From NCBI RefSeq assembly GCF_028688855.1, contig NZ_JAQTXI010000010.1, forward strand, positions 62,001-126,000: a stretch of DNA of 64,000 nucleotides. The letters run 5' to 3'. Positions 58,090 through 64,000 of the stretch are shown piece by piece. The notes under the pieces were generated by a model. It did no database searches and was not told the origin of the DNA. It saw only the letters and a program-made list of their open reading frames with translations. The translations under genes were made by a program, and so were the position numbers. This stretch comes from Neomegalonema sp. (GTDB lineage Bacteria; Pseudomonadota; Alphaproteobacteria; Rhodobacterales; Rhodobacteraceae). Positions within the stretch are counted from its first letter, which is position 1, and the number at the start of each line of letters is the position of its first letter.

Positions 58090-59064
58090 TCACATGAGTT
58101 CGCGCACCTGGATGACCGCCGGGCCGATGATCACGATGAACAGCACCGGCAGGAAGAAGATGATCATGGGCACGGTCAGCTTGGCGGGCAGGGCGGCGGC
58201 CTTGCGCTCGGCGAGGGACATGCGCTCGTTGCGGCTCTCCTCCGAGAGCACGCGCAGGGCCTGGCCGACGGGCGTGCCGTATTTCTCGGCCTGCACCAGA
58301 GCGCCCATCAGCGCCTTCACCGGCTGGAGCCCCGTGCGGTTGGCGAAGTTCTCGTAGGCCAGGCCGCGGTCGCCGAGGAAGGAGAGCTCGGCGGTCAGAA
58401 GCCCGATCTCCTCGCTCAGCGCCTTGGATTGCGGCGTGATCTCGTGCATCACCTTGTGGAAGGCCTTCTCGATGGACATGCCCGACTCCACGCAGATGAC
58501 CATCAGGTCCAGCGCGTCCGGATAGGCCCGGAGCATCTCCTTCTGACGCTTCTGCGTCAGGTTGCTCAGGAAGACCGTCGGCGCGTAATAGCCCGCCGCC
58601 GCCGCCACCAGGATCGCCACCGAAGTCCGGAAGAGGTCGAAGTCCCCCGCCCGGAACATCCACATGTAGACCAGCGCCATCGACCCCGCCACGATGGGCA
58701 GCATCGCGCAGAAGAACACGTAGACGATCGCCGCGTTGCGGCTGCGGAACCCCGCCCGCGCCAGCTTCTGGCGCAGGCTGGTGTCGTTGATCATCTCCTG
58801 GAGGCGGAACTTCTCCACGGTGTTCCGCATGGCGCGGATCTTCTTGTCGGCGGCGGGGCCCTGGTTTCCGCGTCCGCCGGACTCCATGCGGTGCAGGCCG
58901 CGCAGATTCTCGCGCCGACGGCGCACGCTTTCGAGGCGCTCGGTCAGGGAGCTCGCTTCGGAGCTCCTCATGCCGATCAGCGCGTAGAGGATGCCGCCCA
59001 CCGCGAAGCCCGCCAGAAGCGGCGCGACGAAGGGCGTGATCATGAGGATCAGATCGGAATTCAT
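58090..59064 (-). CDS. tadC: Tad pilus inner-membrane platform protein TadC
   Basis: One of two type II/IV secretion F-domain platform proteins of the tight-adherence (Flp/Tad) pilus. The 324 residues have an N-terminal helix (about 7-30), a paired helix region (about 108-150), the cytoplasmic F domain with RAYPDALDLMVICVESGMSIE and GTPVGQALRVLSEESRNERM, and a C-terminal helix. It pairs with TadB in the complex, and a terminator follows. It is last in the visible tad gene run cpaD-E-F-tadB-tadC. Confidence 0.93.
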   Translation of the reverse strand: MNSDLILMITPFVAPLLAGFAVGGILYALIGMRSSEASSLTERLESVRRRRENLRGLHRMESGGRGNQGPAADKKIRAMRNTVEKFRLQEMINDTSLRQKLARAGFRSRNAAIVYVFFCAMLPIVAGSMALVYMWMFRAGDFDLFRTSVAILVAAAAGYYAPTVFLSNLTQKRQKEMLRAYPDALDLMVICVESGMSIEKAFHKVMHEITPQSKALSEEIGLLTAELSFLGDRGLAYENFANRTGLQPVKALMGALVQAEKYGTPVGQALRVLSEESRNERMSLAERKAAALPAKLTVPMIIFFLPVLFIVIIGPAVIQVRELM

Positions 59065-59191
59065 GAAGGAATCTCCAGCCGCGGCCCCGGAGCCTCCGGC
59101 GATCCCCCTGGATCCTGCGGAAGCTCCGGCTTCTGTTCTCGTGGTCGCGTTCCCGCGGCGGGCGGCCCTTCGGGCGCCGCCGGACGACGCG

Positions 59192-60217
59192 CTAGATGTC
59201 GATGGCGATCATCTGCTGCATCACGAAGATGCCCAGCCCCATCCAGAACAGACCAATGCCGAGCAGGATGTTGCCGAGCTCCTCGGTGAAGAGCAGCGCG
59301 ATGTATTCCGGAGACATGAAGTAGAGCACCAGGCCCAGAAGGAAGGGCAGCGAGCCGATGATGGCCGCCGAGGCCTTGGCCTCCGAGGAGAGGGCCTTGA
59401 TCTTGTTCTTGAGCTTCTTGCGGTCGCGCAGCACCGTGCTGAGGTTGGTCAGGGCCTCGGCGAGGTTGCCGCCCGTCTGCTTCTGGATGATCAGCACGAT
59501 CGAGAAGAAGTTGACCTCCGCCAGAGGCAGGCGGTCGTACATGCGCTTGAGCCCGTCCTCCATCGAGACGCCCACCGTGAAGCTGTCGACGAGGCGCTGG
59601 AACTCGCCCGCGACCGGCTGCTGCATCTCGCGGCCGATGAGCTTGAGCCCGTCGTTCACCGGAAGGCCCGTGCGCACGCCGCGCACCAGAACGTCGATGG
59701 CGTTGGGGAACTCCTCGATGAACTTCTTCTCGCGCTTGGCGATCATGCGCTTGAGCCACCAGCGCGGCAGGAAGTAGAGCGTCACCGGCAGCGAGGCCAG
59801 AGACACCAGCGGCGAAACCTTCATCACCAGAATCAGCACCGCCAGGGCCGCCAGAGCGACGCCCACGAAGATCCCCATGTAGCCGAGGACGCTCTGCGGC
59901 ACGCCCGCCCGTTCGAGCAGGACGCCGAGGTTGTTCGAGCTGGTCTGGGTGAGGCGGCGTTTCTCGCTCTTCTTGATCTGGTCCTGGATGGTCTTCTTGC
60001 GGTCGGCGGCGGTGGAGGCCGTGAGCGAGGCCGCCGACGACTTGCGCGTCATGGCGCCGCCGGTCAGCCTGCGCCGCGAGAGCGTCCCCGCGCCGTCGGC
60101 GCGCATGCCCACCAGAGCCGTCAGGAGTCCGGCCACCGCCAGGAAGGTGGTCGCGCCGGTCAGGTAGACGACGTGCTGCGAAGGCAGGTTCGCGATGATG
60201 TTGGTCAAGATGTCCAT
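59192..60217 (-). CDS. tadB: Tad pilus inner-membrane platform protein TadB
   Basis: The second F-domain platform subunit. The 341 residues have membrane helices near 18-37, 115-150 and 290-340. The F-domain carries EFPNAIDVLVRGVRTGLPVND, then REMQQPVAGEFQRLVDSFTVG, and QTGGNLAEALTNLSTVLRDR. A basic segment (about 48-100), rich in Lys, Ser and Thr, separates the first helix from the rest. It is between cpaF (133 bp upstream) and tadC (127 bp downstream). Confidence 0.94.
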   Translation of the reverse strand: MDILTNIIANLPSQHVVYLTGATTFLAVAGLLTALVGMRADGAGTLSRRRLTGGAMTRKSSAASLTASTAADRKKTIQDQIKKSEKRRLTQTSSNNLGVLLERAGVPQSVLGYMGIFVGVALAALAVLILVMKVSPLVSLASLPVTLYFLPRWWLKRMIAKREKKFIEEFPNAIDVLVRGVRTGLPVNDGLKLIGREMQQPVAGEFQRLVDSFTVGVSMEDGLKRMYDRLPLAEVNFFSIVLIIQKQTGGNLAEALTNLSTVLRDRKKLKNKIKALSSEAKASAAIIGSLPFLLGLVLYFMSPEYIALLFTEELGNILLGIGLFWMGLGIFVMQQMIAIDI

Positions 60218-60350
60218 GGGGGGAGGCCCTTTCCTGAAGCCGGCCCGTTCCGATCCTGCGCGGGATGATAGGGCGACGAAGCCTCACAAATCCTTGCGCC
60301 GCGTCGTCCCCGGCGCGGAATCTCCGGCCGGGGGACGGCGCCTCTGCGTC

Positions 60351-62210
60351 TCAGCTCAGATCCTCGTCCATGCTGGTCAGGGCGCCCTGGAGCTCCACCT
60401 CGCGGTTGTAGCTCTGGGCGCGCTCCCAGAAGGCGGGCTGGCCCACGCCGGTCGAGAGATGCTTGCCCACCAGCTTGCCCTGGGCGTTCTCGCCCGTGAC
60501 CTTGAAGCGCACGATGTCCTGGGTGATGATCGTCTCGCCCTCCATCCCGAGCACCTCGGAGACGTGGGTGATGCGGCGCGAGCCGTCGCGCAGGCGCTGG
60601 GCCTGCACGATCACGTTGACCGCCGAACAGATCATCTCGCGGATGGTCTTGGAGGGCAGCGCGAAGCCGCCCATGGTGATCATCGATTCAAGACGGCTCA
60701 GACATTCGCGCGGGCTGTTCGCGTGGAGCGTGCCCATCGAGCCGTCATGGCCGGTGTTCATGGCCTGGAGGAGGTCGAAGGCCTCCGGGCCGCGCACCTC
60801 GCCGACGATGATCCGCTCGGGACGCATGCGCAGACAGTTCTTGACGAGGTCGCGCATGGTGACCTCGCCCTTGCCCTCGAGGTTCGAGGGCCGGGTCTCC
60901 AGACGCACCACATGGGGCTGCTGGAGCTGAAGCTCCGCCGAGTCTTCGCAGGTGATGATGCGCTCGTCGTCGGCCGAGAAGCCCGAAAGGCAGTTCAGCA
61001 GCGTGGTTTTACCAGAGCCCGTGCCGCCCGAGATCAGGATGTTGCACCGCGAGGCCGCCGCGATCTCCAGGACCTTCGCGCCTTCCGGCGTGATGGCGCC
61101 GAAGCGGACCAGATCGGCCATCTTCAGCTTGTCCTTCTTGAACTTGCGGATCGTGAGCGTGGGGCCGTCGATGGCCAGCGGCGGCGCGATCACGTTGACG
61201 CGCGAGCCGTCCAGAAGGCGGGCGTCGCAGATGGGGCTCGATTCGTCGACGCGGCGGCCGACCTTCGACACGATCCGCTGACAGATCTCCAGAAGCTGGC
61301 GATTGTCGCGGAAGCGGATGTTGGTCAGCTCGATCTTGCCCTTGGTCTCGATGTAGACCTGATCGGCGCCGTTCACCATGATGTCGGCGATGTCGTCGCG
61401 TTCGAGCAGAGGTTCGAGCGGGCCGTAGCCGAGCACGTCGTCGCAGATGTCGTCCACGAGGCGGCGCTGTTCGGCCACGCTGAGGACGAAGCCCTTCACC
61501 GCCACGATCTCGTTGATGATCGTCGAGATCTCGTTCTCGGCGTCCTCGCGCGAGAGCGCGACCACGCGCGACAGGTCCATCGCGTCGATCAGCGCCGAGA
61601 AGATGTCGGTCTTGAGGGCGTAATATTCCTGGGTGTGGATCGGATCGCCGCGCGAACGCTCGGTGGCGGCGGCCTTGGCCTCCTCCTCGGCGGCGGCCAT
61701 GGCGGGGGTCTTCTTGTTGGCGCGGGCCTTGGCGCGCAGGGCGCCGAAGCCGCCGCCGGAGCTCGGCGTGGAGTCGCCCGCGAGCGAGACGCTCGTGACC
61801 TTGCCGACGGGCACGACCTCGCCGGATTCCTCCTCGACCGCATGGGCGGCGGCGGCCTCCGGACGGATCGGGCCCGGCCCGACGCCTCCGGGCCTCGGCC
61901 CGCCCGGACGCGGCGGAGGGGCGCCGGCGGGGCCGCCGAAGCCCGGAGGCGGACGCGAACGCGACAGGTCCATGTTGAGCGCGTCGGTGGGCTTGGGCTT
62001 GATCCTCGGGCCCAGGCCCCCCAGACCGCCCGCGCCGGCCGGGCCGGGCGGAGGAGGCGCCTTCATCCCGGGACGCGGCGGAGGAGGCGGCGGAGAGCGC
62101 CGCGGCGGAGGCGGCGCGCCCGTCGGCATCCCGAGGCCGCCGAATCCGGCGGGCGCCTCGCCCTGGGGACGGCGTCCGAACATTTTGGGGGGCGTCGGGG
62201 GGTTGCTCAT
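60351..62210 (-). CDS. cpaF: Tad pilus assembly ATPase CpaF/TadA with proline-rich N-terminal extension
   Basis: The secretion ATPase that powers pilin assembly and retraction. The 619 residues end with the typical CpaF core: IMVNGADQVYIETKGKIELT, Walker A GGTGSGKTTLLN (near 395), CEDSAELQLQQPHVVRLETR, RPERIIVGEVRGPEAFDLLQ, and SMGTLHANSPRE. The first roughly 180 residues are extra: proline/glycine-rich with PPPPPP runs (about 38-50), then repeats of PGxGG and an Ala/Glu patch. Canonical CpaF is about 430-520 residues. It follows cpaE by 87 bp. Confidence 0.94.
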   Translation of the reverse strand: MSNPPTPPKMFGRRPQGEAPAGFGGLGMPTGAPPPPRRSPPPPPPRPGMKAPPPPGPAGAGGLGGLGPRIKPKPTDALNMDLSRSRPPPGFGGPAGAPPPRPGGPRPGGVGPGPIRPEAAAAHAVEEESGEVVPVGKVTSVSLAGDSTPSSGGGFGALRAKARANKKTPAMAAAEEEAKAAATERSRGDPIHTQEYYALKTDIFSALIDAMDLSRVVALSREDAENEISTIINEIVAVKGFVLSVAEQRRLVDDICDDVLGYGPLEPLLERDDIADIMVNGADQVYIETKGKIELTNIRFRDNRQLLEICQRIVSKVGRRVDESSPICDARLLDGSRVNVIAPPLAIDGPTLTIRKFKKDKLKMADLVRFGAITPEGAKVLEIAAASRCNILISGGTGSGKTTLLNCLSGFSADDERIITCEDSAELQLQQPHVVRLETRPSNLEGKGEVTMRDLVKNCLRMRPERIIVGEVRGPEAFDLLQAMNTGHDGSMGTLHANSPRECLSRLESMITMGGFALPSKTIREMICSAVNVIVQAQRLRDGSRRITHVSEVLGMEGETIITQDIVRFKVTGENAQGKLVGKHLSTGVGQPAFWERAQSYNREVELQGALTSMDEDLS

Positions 62211-62297
62211 GTCTCGTCACTCTCGGGGGCTGACGGAAGCGGGCGGAGCCCGTCCTGATCGCGGCTCCGCGCCGGGGCGCGGAGCCGTCTCAAGCGG

Positions 62298-63701
62298 TCA
62301 TTTGCGGTCGTCGTCCTCGTCCTCGTCGTCGTCGTCTTCGGGCTCCTCGTCCTTGCGGCGGGCGCGGAGCTTGTCCATGAAGCCCTTGACGGCGCCGAAG
62401 GGGTTGAGGCCGCCCTTCCTGGCTCCGCCGGTGGTCACGCCGCCGGGCGCGCCGCCCGAACGCAGGATCCGCCGCCCGTTGCGGGTGGTGGAGAAGAAGC
62501 TGTCCGAGAAGGCGTCCAGATCGGTGGTGACCTTGTGGCGCGGGGCGCTGTCGAAGAGCATCTGGCCGCCGTTGGAGGCCGCGCCGAAGACCGCCGCGTC
62601 ATAGGGCAGCACGAGGTCCGGATGGGCGCCGAGCACGCTCACGTAATCCTTGAGCGGAATCTCGGGACGCTTCTCCACGCCCACCTGATTGAGCACGATG
62701 CGCGGCGGCGGATCGTTGGGGCGGCGGCTCTTGAGCGAATCGTAGAGCCCCTTGACGTTGCGCAGCGAGGCCAGGTCCGGCGCGCTGACCAGAACGATGT
62801 CGTCGGCCAGAAGCAGGGCCTGGCGCACCCAGGGCGTCCAGCCGTGGGGGGCGTCGATCACCACGTAGTCGCCGCTCTTGCGCAGCACGTCGAGCAGCGA
62901 GGTGATCGCGGTCTCGTCGATGTCCACCTTCACGTCGAGCGTGCTCGGCGCCGCGAGGATGCGCAGATGCTGGTTCTCCTCGATCAGCAGGCGCTTGAGC
63001 TTCACGTCGTCGAGCTTGTCGCCGTCGGCGAGGGCGTCGAGGATGCTGCGCGTCGGATCCTGGTTGAAGTCGAGCCCGGCGGTGCCGAACTCGATGTCCA
63101 GATCGAGGATGATCGTCTCCTTCTGGCGCCGCCGCGCGATGGCCGCGGCCACGTTGTGCGCCAGGGTGCTGGAGCCCACGCCGCCCTTGGAGCCCACGAA
63201 GGCCAGGATCTTGCCCATGGGCGTCGTGGCGGGCCCGGCGTAGATCGCCGAGATCGCGTCGATCACCTGCATCGGCGAGGAGGGGGTGACGATGTATTCG
63301 TCCACGCCCTGACGCTTGAGCTCGCGGTAGAGCGTCACGTCGTTGGAGGGCGCCGCCACGACCACCTTGGTCGAGGCGTCGCAGACTTCGGCCAGCATCT
63401 CCAGCTCGCTGAAGATGCCGAAGCCGCCTTCGGAGCTCTCGACGATCAGCAGGTTGGGCGTGCTGGCGTCGCTGTAGGACTTGGCCGCCCGCGCCACGCC
63501 GCCCATCGAGACGGCGAGGCTGGTCTTGACCATGCGCCGGTCGGCGGCCGCGCCGCGCAGGGCGTCTGCGAAATTCTCCGTCTCGCAGAAGGCTTCGATG
63601 CTGACGCGGGGGATCACGCCCTCGATGGGCGCGAAGGCCTCCTCGGAGGGAGAGCCCATCGGACGGGCGGCGGCGGATTTGGCGGTGGCGGTGCGGGCCA
63701 T
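62298..63701 (-). CDS. cpaE: Tad pilus localisation ATPase CpaE/TadZ
   Basis: A MinD/ParA-like ATPase with an N-terminal receiver-like domain that targets the pilus machinery, at the pole in Caulobacter. The 467 residues have a receiver-like region (about 60-160, including LLIVESSEGGFGIFSEL), the deviant Walker A GSKGGVGSSTLAHNVAAA (about 169-186), and IILDLDIEFGTAGLDF. The C-terminus is basic then ends in a strongly acidic run (EDDDDEDEDDDRK) that is not part of the fold. It starts 24 bp after cpaD. Confidence 0.93.
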   Translation of the reverse strand: MARTATAKSAAARPMGSPSEEAFAPIEGVIPRVSIEAFCETENFADALRGAAADRRMVKTSLAVSMGGVARAAKSYSDASTPNLLIVESSEGGFGIFSELEMLAEVCDASTKVVVAAPSNDVTLYRELKRQGVDEYIVTPSSPMQVIDAISAIYAGPATTPMGKILAFVGSKGGVGSSTLAHNVAAAIARRRQKETIILDLDIEFGTAGLDFNQDPTRSILDALADGDKLDDVKLKRLLIEENQHLRILAAPSTLDVKVDIDETAITSLLDVLRKSGDYVVIDAPHGWTPWVRQALLLADDIVLVSAPDLASLRNVKGLYDSLKSRRPNDPPPRIVLNQVGVEKRPEIPLKDYVSVLGAHPDLVLPYDAAVFGAASNGGQMLFDSAPRHKVTTDLDAFSDSFFSTTRNGRRILRSGGAPGGVTTGGARKGGLNPFGAVKGFMDKLRARRKDEEPEDDDDEDEDDDRK

Positions 63702-63725
63702 GGGGGTCTTCTCCTGAAGCGACCG

Positions 63726-64000
63726 TCAGTTGCCGATCATCGAGGTGGTGCCGGTCTGGCCGCGGCTGCTCTGGGTGAGTTCGCCTTCGCGCCAGTCGCC
63801 CAGAACGCGCTCTTCGCGCGGCCAGTCCGGCGCGGTCATGGGCTGGGGGCCCTTCAGATCCGAGGGATAGGCGATCTGCGCCGCCATGTTCACCGAGGTC
63901 GCGCAGCCGAAGCTGGGGCTCGGGGTGTTGGCGCGGTTGAGGCGCATGTCCTCGGCGGCGGGCGGACAATGGGTCGTCGCCCCGGGGGGGAAGACCTGCC
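63726..64000 (-). CDS. cpaD: Tad pilus assembly protein CpaD, 5' end cut by window edge
   Basis: Only the last 90 codons are visible; the frame is open to the window edge. The segment RLNRANTPSPSFGCATSVNM followed by AAQIAYPSDLKGPQPM matches the conserved C-terminal part of CpaD, a pilus assembly lipoprotein of the outer membrane/periplasm. Its position immediately before cpaE supports the call. An internal ATG at 63947 is not the start. Confidence 0.85.
   Translation of the reverse strand, partial: QVFPPGATTHCPPAAEDMRLNRANTPSPSFGCATSVNMAAQIAYPSDLKGPQPMTAPDWPREERVLGDWREGELTQSSRGQTGTTSMIGN

Overview
The window is high-GC chromosomal DNA from an alphaproteobacterium, most likely in or near Rhodobacterales. 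The evidence is a stand-alone F1 ATP synthase operon, a petABC cytochrome bc1 operon, the hybrid kinase CckA, a rhizobial/rhodobacterial-type phosphatidylcholine synthase, a Tad/Cpa pilus locus, and several conserved small families (DUF484, DUF2059, DUF2867, DUF1007, DUF2939). About 60 protein genes and one tRNA are packed tightly, often with ATGA or GTGA stop/start overlaps. I see no IS element, prophage, CRISPR array, rRNA or plasmid function. This is core chromosome, so the unusual features are in how individual genes are built.

Layout. 1-2.8 kb (minus): yajC and a fused secDF, truncated by the window edge (protein export). 3.1-5.2 kb (plus): a DUF4177-like protein, a membrane-anchored TPR protein and tRNA-Pro(UGG). 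5.3-8.7 kb: hisC, then a strongly extended tyrA, ending in a clear terminator. 8.7-11.4 kb: a flavin reductase-like gene (plus) converging on nth, DUF484 and fsa (minus). 11.5-19.6 kb (plus): priA, then atpH-atpA-atpG-DUF2939-atpD-atpC with a terminator. 19.8-25.7 kb: an Hpt protein, a DUF2059 protein (minus), then LOG-GNAT and cvpA-purF-SDR plus a small membrane protein. 25.7-30.4 kb (minus): MAPEG, an RsmB-like methyltransferase, cckA and DUF2867. 30.5-34.6 kb: purB (plus), then aqpZ, a conserved unknown and ssb (minus). 34.9-42.3 kb (plus): petABC, aroC, DUF1007, a NicO metal transporter, map and radC. 42.5-45.7 kb (plus): a tandem CAP-domain secreted protein, pcs and a small membrane protein. 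45.6-58 kb (minus): purH, heparinase II/III-like, rsmB, an M50 protease, a large unknown membrane protein, recG, a BaiN-like flavoprotein, a SIMPL protein and a cytochrome b561. 58-64 kb (minus): cpaD(partial)-cpaE-cpaF-tadB-tadC.

Themes. Energy conservation is represented by F1 ATPase and bc1, biosynthesis by purF, purB, purH, hisC, tyrA and aroC, genome maintenance by priA, recG, nth, ssb and radC, and surface and cell-cycle functions by the Tad pilus and CckA.

The most unusual object is TyrA. A normal prephenate/arogenate dehydrogenase core is flanked by an acidic N-terminal tract of about 100 residues and a 340-residue Gly/Arg tail carrying 16 RPFR units. Smaller low-complexity additions appear on RadC (acidic N-terminus), CpaE (acidic C-terminus), CpaF (proline-rich N-terminus) and SSB (Gly-rich linker). 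A DUF2939 gene placed inside the F1 operon is the second structural surprise.
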